Shown here: in pieces, positions 1 through 11,123 of the stretch
Layout of the letters: every line of letters starts with the position of its first letter
How positions within the stretch are numbered: the first letter of the stretch is position 1
From: Lumbricus terrestris
Taxonomy: Eukaryota > Annelida > Clitellata > Crassiclitellata > Lumbricidae
DNA: 64,000 nt
Assembly (NCBI GenBank): GCA_949752735.1
Contig: OX457042.1
Location: forward strand, 37,406,368 to 37,470,367
Reading direction: 5' to 3'
Translations under genes and position numbers: made by a program
Notes under the pieces: model-generated
Databases searched by the model: none
What the model was told of the DNA's origin: nothing
What the model saw: only the letters and a program-made list of their open reading frames with translations

Positions 1-899
1 GAATCTTTAAAGATTAAACGACAATTCATATTTACACATGATGGCCAGATTTCATCAAAATATTTCAAACACAATAAAAGTTATACCACTTTTAGTGAGA
101 GCGTTTTTTGACGATTCAAAAACGAAATGCAACAAAAAGTTAAAAAATACGATTTTATTAAGTCTCATCTCAAATAACTGTTGTCAAATGAACTTGGTAG
201 TGCTTCACAACTTGTGTTAAATGTGTCCAGCACCAGTGCCAAAACTTCTGTTGAGTCTCTTTGCAAAGTTTTTGATGGACCTGTTGAGTAATCTGACAGA
301 TTCTTTATTTACCAATTTGATTATCATCTTGTTAAGTGACTTCTCAGTGACGCGCAGCCACGTGCACGCTGGTACCCTGTTTCTTTTTTAAATAGTAATA
401 ATAATGATCATCTGGCAAAATCAGGGCTATTGATAACAAATATTTGAGATGAGACTTAATAAAATGGTGTTTTTGTTAATTTTTGTTACGTCACCCTGCT
501 GAATCGTAAAAAAACGGTGGTGGCCTCATTGAATGTGGTATAACTTTTGTTCTGTTTGAAATATTTTGATGAAATCTGGACATCATATGCAGATATATAT
601 AAGCCTGTAAAACTTCATTTCGAAATTCTAACTTCCGGCAAAGATATTGACCAGAATAATTAAATTGCTTTTATATTTGCTTTTTGCTGCGTTACGTTTT
701 GGAGTCGTCAAAAAACGGTGGGTGGCCTCTCTAAAAGTGATATAACTTTTGTTCTGTTTGAAATATTTTGTTCAAATTTGACCATTGTACGTAAATATGA
801 ATTGTCTTTAAGACTGTAAAGTTTCATTTAAAAATTCTTATGTTTGGCCAAGATATGGGCTAAAAACCGTAGGGGGTTACTTTTTTATGGCCCACCCTG
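1..899. mobile_element. Foldback / mariner-like DNA element, left end outside or degraded
   Basis: The right end is clear: a CCACCCTG terminus at 892-899 followed by TA, like other mariner-type ends in this window. Inside are three copies of a block of about 85 bp. Two are direct (around 505-590 and 702-790) and one is inverted (38-125). A second inverted pair lies at 148-180 and 440-475. This gives a foldback structure with arms of roughly 150 bp. The 60-codon open frame at 38-220 overlaps the inverted block and shows no protein similarity I recognise. The left terminus is not visible in the window. Confidence 0.6.
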
Positions 900-2400
900 T
901 ATATAAATATTCAATTAAATTACGATGACAGTAAATTGCAGATGAGACGTGGAACCCGTCCATAGGCCTATAATAGTAATGACCATTTTTATTGATTGAA
1001 TTATTTATTATTTTATTAATTAAATTCAAACTCTCGCTTCAAACTTGTTTAATCAATTCGATAAATTAAGTTTGAATTGAATTGAATTGAGACATTGTCT
1101 GAAGCAGGCTTTATAGTCGACCGCTACGATGTCGGTAATTTACTTTTGATTACTTACCGCATAAATACTAATGACGTAAACTTAATAATGACGTCATTCT
1201 GCCTTTTTATTACAGTGACGTCATTTCTGACCGTTTGATTCATTGATTGATGTCTTGGAAACGAAACTTGGTTCATTTGGAAAATCAACTTAATTGGAAG
1301 AGATGAGACATCTTGACAAAGAAAAATTATCAAAAATTGTCGATCAGAAGAAGTTTAAATTAGAAATTTTACGCACGAACTGCACTCTTTGAAGAGAAGC
1401 CGATCATTATAATCGCAAGATGGAAGAGAAATCGATGTTTGGCGCAACAACGGTTGAACTGAATGACACAGATCGAATAAAAAAATGAAATCTATCGATA
1501 GAAAATCATCGATTTCACACGTCAAAATCAACAGATTCTTTCAATCGTAAGCATTGTTTCACACTTGATAACACACATATTGAGCAATACATAATTATTA
1601 TAACTCATTGATCGGCAGGTCTATATTTATAGACTTATCAGTTTAAATAATTATCGAAAACTTTGCTGGCTCCGTAGCAATAGGCCTAATGATGCATGAA
1701 AGACAATCATCGGAAAAGTTGAACTTCTCATGAAACTTCTCATTCTGAATGTCTTCATGATGAGATAAGAAAATTGCATTCCAATGGCAAAAGCATATTC
1801 TACTGAAGCTATAAGCTTATAAGTTGAGATAGCCTACCGCTGCCTATATACGCGAGGTCCACGAGACCTAAAAGTAGGCTATAGGCCTAATAAGCTAAAG
1901 TAATTATTGTTTTATGGTTCTTATCGTATCTATCGGCCTTTAGGCTAGCCGCCTCATCTTTTTAGTGTATTCGTTGCATCTGAGATGCATGGCTACAGCC
2001 TGCGGGGCTGAAGTGGAATCAGCGCATTATCTCGACTGCAGACTAGACTATAGGCTAAAAGGCAAGTCATTAACATCATGGAATATCGTGTGCTCCATGC
2101 ATATGGGTCTGTGCTGATCCGATATGTAGGCATATAAACCGCTAATTTCAAAGATTCATAACCTTTCTTATTGCAGATATAAGTAAGTAAGTAAGTATAT
2201 ACTTTAATGGACCGCCTGCAAACACACCGCGGGAACATCAATCAGTTATGAACAACAATGAATATATATATATATATATATACATATAGGCCTATATACA
2301 TAACTAAATAATCAATAGGCCTAATAAAGTCAGTGAAAATGCAGTTAATTTCATTGTTACATAAAGTATGCTAAATAGCAGAATAAACATATCGATAGTC
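900..2400. other. Intergenic AT-rich DNA, no gene seen
   Basis: AT-rich sequence with several TAGGCCTA palindromes, a short AAGT run near 2178 and a (TA)n run near 2262-2283. I see no coding region or recognisable element. Confidence 0.5.
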
Positions 2401-2464
2401 ATTTCATTTATATATCATTCGTGTAATAAAACCTTTCCTAGTTAATGTATCAGCATATTCACTC

Positions 2465-2637
2465 TTGTTGACAAAGATTCCACATAAACGACACGAATTC
2501 GCCGGATTTGCGGTCGCGATGACGATGCCCTCCGCACCCCGCTTCAAAGGGGGGAGGCTGGCAGAGATTCCGAGTCGGAGGAATTGCAAACGTGGATTCG
2601 CAGAGGAACGATTCATGACGAAGGTAAGAATCGATTC
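2465..2637. other. CpG-rich patch, possible 5' exon of unknown gene
   Basis: This stretch is much richer in C, G and CpG than its AT-rich surroundings. On the plus strand an open frame from 2465 reaches a good donor-like sequence, AAG|GTAAGA, near 2622. On the minus strand a frame (2616 to 2404) contains a CRLCG (Cys-x2-Cys) motif. I recognise neither product. It could be the first exon of an unannotated gene, an unmethylated promoter or an old insertion. Confidence 0.25.
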
Positions 2638-2744
2638 ATCATCTATATTATATTATTTGCTATTCTTCAATATCTATAGTTTATGTTCATCCATAGATCC
2701 ATTAATTTATATCTATAATTTATTCATCTTGGCCACTTAGACTA

Positions 2745-3010
2745 ATTGTTCAGATATCCATTCATCTATACATCCGTTTATCTATACATCCATGCATCCA
2801 TACATCCATTCATCCGTTTATCTATACATCCATGCATCCATACATCCATTCATCTATACATCCATTCATCCATACATCCATTCATCTATACATCAGTTCA
2901 TCTATACATCCATGCATCCATACATTCATTCATCTAGGCCTATACATCTATTCATCCATACATCCATTCATCTATACATCCATGCATTCATCTGTCCATG
3001 TTAGGCATCC
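2745..3010 (+). repeat. CATC-rich imperfect tandem repeat
   Basis: Degenerate repeats built from CATCCATTCATCTATA and close variants fill this stretch. Three overlapping open frames here, rich in His, Ile, Tyr and Ser, are products of the repeat and not genes. Confidence 0.9.
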
Positions 3011-3144
3011 GTCGATCATTTCATCCACATAAGATTATAGCATATAATAGTTGCTATTGCAAAGATTTGAAACTGCTGCAGGATCGAAGCTTATTTTATA
3101 TTCCTAAATAAAAGCGCTGACGTCATGATCGTTGGCTTACGCTG

Positions 3145-3409
3145 CAGAGGCGGATCCAGGGGGCCAATCCGGCCATCCCCCCATTTAAAAATTGCATGGG
3201 ACGTGGCCCCCATTTGGTTTCAAAACTTTCAACAAGCCATTAAATAAATGCAGCGAGAGAGAAAAGCAGGATACCATTACTCCCGACTATGACTGACGAC
3301 TAAAAAAAGGGTCATAAGCTTCTTCGGCGATGAAAAAGACGAGATATTTTCCCCCAACAAGACCGAAAATTGTGCACCCCCCCTTCGAAAATTTCTGTAT
3401 CCGCCCTTG
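3145..3409 (+). mobile_element. hAT-type MITE, GGCGGATCCAG family, copy 1
   Basis: A 265-bp non-autonomous element. The left end is CAGAGGCGGATCCAG and the right end is the complement of CAAGGGCGGATACAG. The flanks are TTACGCTG (3137-3144) and TTACGCTA (3410-3417), a 7 of 8 match to an 8-bp target duplication as expected for hAT. The interior has runs of C and a TTCGAAAATTTCTG block near the right end. A related copy lies at 57016-57360. Confidence 0.75.
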
Positions 3410-3504
3410 TTACGCTATGATGCTATCGGCTGGGTCAATTACTATATAGCCAACAAGCAAGACTCACCCCATGCAGTAGGCTTAGGCTAATCTTGTATAG
3501 CTTC

Positions 3505-3680
3505 TTCATGCTTCTAATGAAATTCTACAACTGCACAACCCCTTCTCCTTCCCACGTAGGCCTACCATCCATATTCCATATGGTACCAGTAGGGCCTAGG
3601 CTAAATTACTCCAAATCGGACGACAGTGAACATTTTTAACTGCATAAAAATGCTTCTACAGCGGCACAAATTAATTTATA
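3505..3680 (+). mobile_element. Degraded copy of the 5083-5284 hAT MITE
   Basis: Shares several blocks in order with the MITE at 5083-5284: CTGCACAACCCCTTC, the TTACTCCAAATCGGA-like block, and AATGCTTCTACAGCGG. The terminal repeats are not preserved. No coding content. Confidence 0.5.
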
Positions 3681-5082
3681 ATTTATAACTGCCAGTTTTC
3701 ATGTAGGAGACTGCAAACTAAGATTCCTATCTGTGCCATAAAACTATAATTATTATGTATTAGGCCTAATTATATAATTTATGTATCTTCGTGGGTTTCT
3801 GCATGTGTTGCTTTAGGAGCCGCGCTACATTGCTACATAAAGGATTGGACTGAGGGGATGGCCTGCTTGAGGAGATTGTGATGAGTGATGGTTGTGTGGC
3901 TGTGTTGTATTAGTTTGTATTGTTATGTTTGTAGTTTATTTGTATTAGTACCTGCCGGGCCTCTGGCGTGGCGTAAAACCCCGTAAGCTCCTCGCAAAGG
4001 CAGAAGGGCCCCTGGCGTGGCTAACTATAGGCCTATCTATAGAATCCCGCAAGCCCACTATTATTAGTTTTAAATTTATTTTTTATTACTATGCGTTGTG
4101 CGCTGTTGAGCCGAGTGGGGAGAAGGGTGGATGAAGGAACGGTATGAATGGAGAGAAGTACGTGTTATGGATGTGGATGATGTGGAGCAGATCGCAGTCG
4201 GTCATCGACACAATCTCAAGAGAACTTCAACTCAATCGACAACGAGGCGGACGTTTATACGACAAGCAGTGCAAAAACTTTGTTACGAGATTGTTTTTAA
4301 AAAACCAGAATCAATTAACAACACTATAGTGTGGGAAGGAGCATTAGTGGACTCTGTAATAAAGCAACAGTTATTTGCTCAATTATTGTCTTTTCTGTGT
4401 CGTATCTCTCTGATCCGGAGAACGGTCTTGGTAGCAGGCATAGGCCTACTTGGAGCTAAAGAGAGAGCAGCCTTGATGGGTTGAGATAGCCCATGATTAA
4501 TAATAATGGCAATTATGAAATTTATGGGGCCGTAACATTCTAGATCTCGAGTTTATGATCAGAGTAAAATATTTCTGAAACTTTCTTCATGGCCTACTGC
4601 TCGGTGACAGTAAATTATCACGTAGTCTACACGCTTTAACGCAGAAACCATTGAAGCGCCTCGATCATCATTGCACGTCCCTAGGCCTATAGCTGTTCAG
4701 GTTTTCAAGATGCATGATGACAGCTGCACCATGGTAGTTTTCATGGGTCTCCCGTTTCAACCGTCAAAACGTATAATTTCCGAATTTTAAAGCTAATTCT
4801 GTGTAGGCTATTTTGCGACGTTGTCCCTTGGAACCCCAAAATGAAGACCCGAAATATTTGTTCTGACCATGCCATGCGCTAAATGTAGCCTAACTATGTA
4901 GGCCTACAGGAACTGTCTATACCAGTTGTCGATTTTCGTAGGCCTATTCGAATGCTTGCAAGATTTCTTAAATATTGCTCAAAACGTCGATCGACACACG
5001 ACGTCACGAGTGGGACACAGTGCAGTGGACGTAGAAGTGACGAATGAGCTTTGAATGATCCAGCGGCACGACTACCAAAATG

Positions 5083-5284
5083 TAGGGCTGTTTTTAAGGA
5101 ATTTTTAGAACTGCACAACTCCTTCTTTTCCCTCCCATCCTCCATGGTAAATTGCTTCCAATCGCACTCGGAGGACAATGACCAGTTTTTCGCTAGTTTT
5201 AACTGTGCAGAAATGCTTCTACAACTGCACAAATCCATTTAGAACTGCACATTTTGTGTACAACTGCACGTTAAAAAAGCCCTG
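5083..5284 (+). mobile_element. hAT-type MITE with perfect 8-bp target duplication
   Basis: A 202-bp element with ends TAGGGCTGTTTTTAA and the complement of CAGGGCTTTTTTAA. It is flanked on both sides by CCAAAATG (5075-5082 and 5285-5292), a perfect 8-bp duplication typical of hAT transposition. The interior repeats an AACTGCAC motif four to five times. The open frames crossing it (plus 5051-5242, minus 5238-4894) are incidental. Partial relatives lie at 3505-3680 and 21190-21256. Confidence 0.8.
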
Positions 5285-5459
5285 CCAAAATGTTAAGTAG
5301 CTCAGCTTTGTTGAATGCCGTGTGAAAGCAGTCCAATTATTCGCAGCACCAGCAGGACATGTCGAATCGCTACGTATTAAACAATAGGTGAATACGTAGA
5401 AGTTGAATCTGTGCGAAAAGTGCTTGGATCTGTTCCAATTTCCAACCATAGACCTGGCC

Positions 5460-6632
5460 GTGCAGTAAACTAATCAGTTAAGTTGAGTAGTAGACTAGAC
5501 ACTATATATGTAATCAGATACATAAATTTAATTACACGATTCAAACATGATTTAGAATTTTAGGAATTGAGCAGGCTACATATTTCAAATGTCACAATCT
5601 AACCAATACTAATGAAAAGTTTCTTAACATTCAGTTGCAAAAGTTGAAGGAACGTACCAACCTGCTCAAAAGTTGACACGCGTTCTACTATAGCCTACTT
5701 CCATAGAGTGGTTGCACCTATGTCTCACGCTACTTATCATTCCATCATCTCTGATCCTCTTGTTTAATATGCCGTTGTAGGAATTTCAAAGGCCTGTGGC
5801 ATGGCGAAAACACTGTATGCCCAAGATAAAGATCCAAAATATGTGTAATTACACATAGGGATTCCCATGGAGTCCCTACAGTGGAATGGCTCCATGGTCG
5901 CTAGACTCGCTACCAGTGCGTTGCCAGCAACAACTACAGCAGTGCTGATGTGATTACTGCCATTAAGTCAAGAATTATGTGTTAGTTCATAAAATCATGT
6001 AATCTTTTGGCAAGGCCAAAGCCTCCATAAGTAACTTACAAGAGAAATGTGTAAAGTCATAAGAGTACAGGAAATCAAAAGTCCGCTAAGGGAATTACTG
6101 CACCGACATTTGTGGATATTCTTTATAAATGGACGAACGATAACAATAGCACTTGCGTGCTTCTACAGAACCAAGCTATAATCGCCGGAGTGACCCAGAT
6201 AGAAACTTTAGCATAGAGAACACACAGTTCGTAGAAACATTTTGTTACACAACCGTTTCCAAGCTGATACAAGTATAATGCCGATAAACGAATGCAAACA
6301 TAATTGGTGGCGAGGTGCAGCACAAAAGAACGACGGACAGTAATAATTATTGCGCAAGAAAGGAAACCAGCATTATGAAAACAGCAATACCCAATGTTGT
6401 ATATAGTGTCAATCAAGATGTCTAATCCAGCAGAACACGGAACATACTTATAGAACATCCGGATTTAGCTTTGAATGATTCAACACTTTCAGTCCATTTA
6501 CTAAAATGTTACTTAAACTAACAGAAACATAGTGCTACTTGATTACACACAACAAGGAAGCACATTTAAAAAAATCAAGAATTGTTTTCTGTACAAACTC
6601 GAAAATTCAAGTTCAAATGATCAAGGAATTGG
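5460..6632 (-). other. Region downstream of ATF4, 3'UTR and intergenic
   Basis: This follows the ATF4 stop codon at 6633 on the minus strand, so part of it is probably 3'UTR. I see no strong AATAAA on that strand close to the stop; the first weaker candidates are a TATAAA at about 6121-6126 and an ATTAAA at 5527-5532. The 111-codon minus frame at 6123-6458 resembles nothing I know and is probably chance. Confidence 0.4.
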
Positions 6633-7339
6633 CTATTTAGGTCTTAAGATGTCGACAAGAAGTTGCCTCATCACTTGAACTTCGTGTTCCTTGTCTTGAA
6701 TCTCTTTTTTCAGTTCTTTGTTTCGAATCTCTAGCATCTCAATTGCAGTCTGCATCTCCTGATCAATCACCTTCTTCTTCTCTCTGTATCGCGTCGCAGC
6801 ATTTCGGTTCTGCTCCTTTTTCCGTGTCTTTGGATCCGATCTCCTCAACTTCCTGCGAGGTTCGCTAGTAGAAACTTTCCTGCCATTTCTCCTGCGCTTT
6901 CTTGTCGTCGCCCAATCTGCATCATCTACACTGTCGTCGTCGTCGTCGTCTTCTTCTTCTGCACTGGACTCAGCAGCATATGTGCTTCTGTACCTTGAAG
7001 AACCTGACGGTGATGACAGGAGACCTTCACACGAGTCAGATTCGTCCGGAGGAGCCTCGCACTGATCTGAATCGTCGACGGATGTTAGACAGACCACTTC
7101 TTCACCATCTGGGTTCCAAAGGCCTTGAACGACAGTTTCCAACATGAAATCGTTGCCATAGTCGGTCAGCAACTGGATCGATGGTTCCATCAGGGAAATG
7201 GGTTTTCCATCCTCTTCCACGGAATGCAGCAGAGGTGAGTTGGTCTCTGGATCCACCACATCAATGTTGTCAAACAAATCTTGCAGATCGATCTCGTCAC
7301 TGGCATCGAACAATGACTGAACGTCAATGACTGACACCC
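6633..7339 (-). CDS. ATF4: ATF4 last coding exon (bZIP)
   Basis: Begins after acceptor TTTTGAAG (AG at 7341-7340) in the phase left by the previous exon and ends with TAG at 6635-6633. It encodes residues 77-310, including the acidic tract, basic region and leucine zipper. The open frame continues upstream to 7460 only because the intron end is open. Confidence 0.93.
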
Positions 7340-10300
7340 CTTCAAAACAAAATAAGCGCAACAGTAAATATTCACTCGTCATGTTAAATCTGACAAAAAT
7401 ACATTCGCCACAAATGATTAGGATAGTAAACAACCAGGATAGTAGCATATTTTTGGACAATAAACATGTTCAAAAACAAAATTGTGATTCGATTAAAATT
7501 ACAAGCACAATTGTAGGCGGCAGGAATCTGCAATCGACTTTAATGCATGATGTTCATAAGAATGAACCCAGTTATTTTTGGCAAACACCACACAACTTAT
7601 TCCTAAAACAATCAGGTGTGGTTTGCCATTCCTAAACCAGTACTGTTCAAACCTGCGGCCCACCAGGTGATTTCAAGTGGCCCACCTGAACCCACTGAAT
7701 TTCAGCATGTTGCGTAAAAGTTTACATAAATTTCAAAAAGTGCAACAAATTGAGTATGCGTCCTTATGGAATAATTATATAATGCAAAATTTTGCATTAT
7801 AATCATTCCATAACAGGGCTTAAAGTGTGGCAGGACGGTCATGGACGGCGTCCAGGTACTTATTTTCGAGGCTGGACGCCGTCCTGCCACTTATTTGGCC
7901 AGAACTGCCTGGACGGTCGTCCATGAATGCATGGACGGCGTCCATGCAGTTACGGAGGTCGTCCATGACTGCATGGACGACCGTCCAGACAGCCATAGAC
8001 GGCAGGTTTCTATAGGACGTTCCGTTTGATAGATTGCCCTAGTGAGCCAAAAGATACGTGCGTATAAAGTTTCAGTCATATTAGAGAGTTCAAATTTTAG
8101 TTGAACCGAATCTCTGCATCCCCTTGTCTCTCCTTATCTCTCACTTCGCCATCTATCTCCCTCCCTTCCTCCCTCCTTCCCGGTCTGTCCGTCTGTCTGT
8201 CCGTCTCTGGTCTTGCTCCAATTCCCTTATCCCCTTGCGCTCGCACTATGTATATGTTGGCGTGGGTCTCCTAAGGGCATCTATAATACACGGTGAACGA
8301 AAAAAACGAACCTCTCCTAGTGCTACGACAATTTGTGTAATAATTTGTTTATTTTAATAAAAATATGGAGAAATTTCAGTTTAAAGGACAAGATTCAGAT
8401 AACTATACTGTGCATCATTTGTTAGTTACATTGTGTGTTCAAAATTTCCTCCTTCGGCCTCAACACACGCCCACAGACGCGCGCTTGCCAATGATAACTA
8501 ATTGCTGAATCGATTACAACTTTACCAAATTCGCCCCATTCCTGTATTATACGCTGACGTAGTTCTCCGACATCGCGTACCTTTTCTTGTAAACTTTCTC
8601 CTGCATCACAAACCCGATTTTATAGTCCACGGGATTAAGGTATTTGAAATGTGCCAAGTTTGCTCGATAGCGAATCGACAACTGCCTTGATCGCTCAAGC
8701 CGTGCCTGCCTGTTGACCTCCATTAGTTCAGTCGCTCTATACGCTGAGTAGTAAGTAGCCTATTTTAAGCATTTTAATTACTTCAAATTTTAATTGGAAT
8801 AGCGCATAATTATAAAAACTAGTTAAGTTTGTTGTTTGGAATAAAATAGGTTTATTCTTAATTTTAGTTTCGCATAGGCGTATTTGGTTTTAATTTTTTT
8901 ATTGTAAAGGTTCGTTTTTTTCCCGTTCACCCTGTAGAATGGAACAAAGTCATACAAATTAATCGTCAAAATTAATGTGTTTTAATGTTGTTGTTTAATA
9001 TCGGATTGCAGTCACTCGCCCATAGGCGCAAAAATACCAAGATACGCCACTATAATAATTATGATGCATTATTATATCTACCTTATATACACAGGAACAA
9101 TTTTCTATTGTGAGTCTGTGACTTTTAAAAGTGGTGGTGATAGTCACTACCACTTTTTTTGGTTCTGAATCATGAAAGCATTTGGCTGTCTATCGTATTC
9201 GTATGGGCTGTGAATTCATGCGTATACAACCTTATTAAAATCGCAATGGGGCAGAGCTGACATAATTATAGGCGGCTACAGTGTGTTCACTGTCCACACG
9301 AACATACTGAGTGTCGTAGATAATGAGGAGGGAAGGAAAGAAAAGAATTTCCCTCCCCCACTTTTGAGCTATGGGGTGGGAACGTGAAGGAATTGCAATC
9401 CCCTTCCACAAATGGCGCGAAGCAGAGACACGCCCACACAACTCTGGGTTCATTTGTCACAATCAAAATATCATATGCTGGTATCTAGATCGTGGAAATT
9501 CTATACTCTTTATGCCAATTCAACTGAAAACAAGCAACATAATTATGATAAGTTATAGCTGCTGACAGATAAATATTCTGCGACGGTGAAACAGATAAGA
9601 GAGCGAGGAAGCAGAGAGGCTGCATAGGCCTCATATATCAGTTCTTCACAGGACGAAGAGTCGAAGACTATCATCTTAGTGTGCAGTGGATAATTCATAA
9701 TTTTAAATAAGTAAGGTAAATAAGCAAAGCACTTTGTCTAAAGGAGCGCTTTTTAAAGTATTTGAACAATGTTATCCGTTGTTTTCACCATGTCACCAGC
9801 TGTGATGGTAAGTTCAACTAAGCAGACTAATAATTCTGTGTAGGCCTATAGGCTTATGCAAAAAAACTGACAAACAGCATTAAGCTATGAGCGGACAACA
9901 TTCTGTATAATTCATTTCTTCCATACAAAACAATCGTTTTGGTAGCAGTTTCTTGCTTGTAATTGCAGCTGTGATCTGCAGGTTTCTTTAAAAGCTCAGC
10001 CGCGGGGAACATAACAAAATGTAGGCTATATAAACAAAAGTCGACAGACAACCAAGGCTGAGAATCAAAATAATGGTCAATTGTGCTGCATGGCGGAAAG
10101 CACGTGCTGTCTATATATATTGCATTGTGTTCAGAATTGGAAGTAGCAATTGAATGAGTCAAATTATGGAGTAGAAATGTGGATAAGAGATAAGAGAAAG
10201 AGATACAAAACTGTAAGAAGTGATGTTGTGATGAGTCAGTGGAAAGAATCGACCAAGAAGCATTAGGATGAAAGAGGAGCGGGTTGAAGAGGAGCCGGTG

Positions 10301-10530
10301 ACTGATATTAGCCTGCATCATTAGGCCTGTATGGATCCATGCCCAAGTATATTATACGGTATTTATTATCCACACACACATATATATAATATATATATTA
10401 CTAGCTGGGAAATTTAGGAATCGCCCCGCTCCTGGCCAATCCCCAACTTCCCCACCCTAATTTCACCGCGTCCCCACTCCGACTCCCCATGCCCACTTGT
10501 TTTCCCCACCCCATGCACTCACCCAGTGTT

Positions 10531-10575
<45 letters not shown>

Positions 10576-11083
10576 TCTATATATTATACGCGGTGCGTTG
10601 GCTTCAGGAAGACGGATAGAGATAAAGAGAGCGAGCGCGCGAGCGTGACAGAGATGAAGACAGACAGACAGACAGACAGGCAGGCAGGCAGGCAGACAGA
10701 CAGACAAACAAACAGACAGACAGCGGATATATGAAGCAATTAGGGGCGTCCATGCACTTCTTTTTTTACACTTTAAGCACTGTTCCATAATAAATTTCAA
10801 CAGTTACTAATTATCAATAAATTTTGTTGCTTTTGAGTTTACTGTTTACCTCCACTTAAACAATTACTGCTTCTGCAGCCCGTGGTACCAAAAAGGTTCA
10901 ACAGCACTGCCCTAAACAATGAGGGTGCAGTGTATTATTACGTAACACTGGAGAGGGAGGGTGGGTCAAGGGAAGGGTTACAGGGTGGGTGGATCAAAAA
11001 CGGTCATTTCAGTGTTACGTAATTATGCAATGACCCCTTAGCATATTTATCCAAATTCAATTTATTCATCCTCTACAAGACAA

Positions 11084-11123
<40 letters not shown>

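Noticed and set aside
4131..4484. 117-codon plus-strand open frame
   Set aside because: No similarity I recognise, no flanking exon signals, and an unremarkable composition. It may be an old transposon piece, but nothing supports a gene.
6902..7147. 81-codon plus-strand frame within ATF4
   Set aside because: Antisense of the acidic and basic region of ATF4, open because of codon composition.
9854..10321. 155-codon minus-strand open frame in ATF4 intron 2
   Set aside because: No recognisable domain, no splice signals linking it to ATF4, and composition like the surrounding AT-rich intron.
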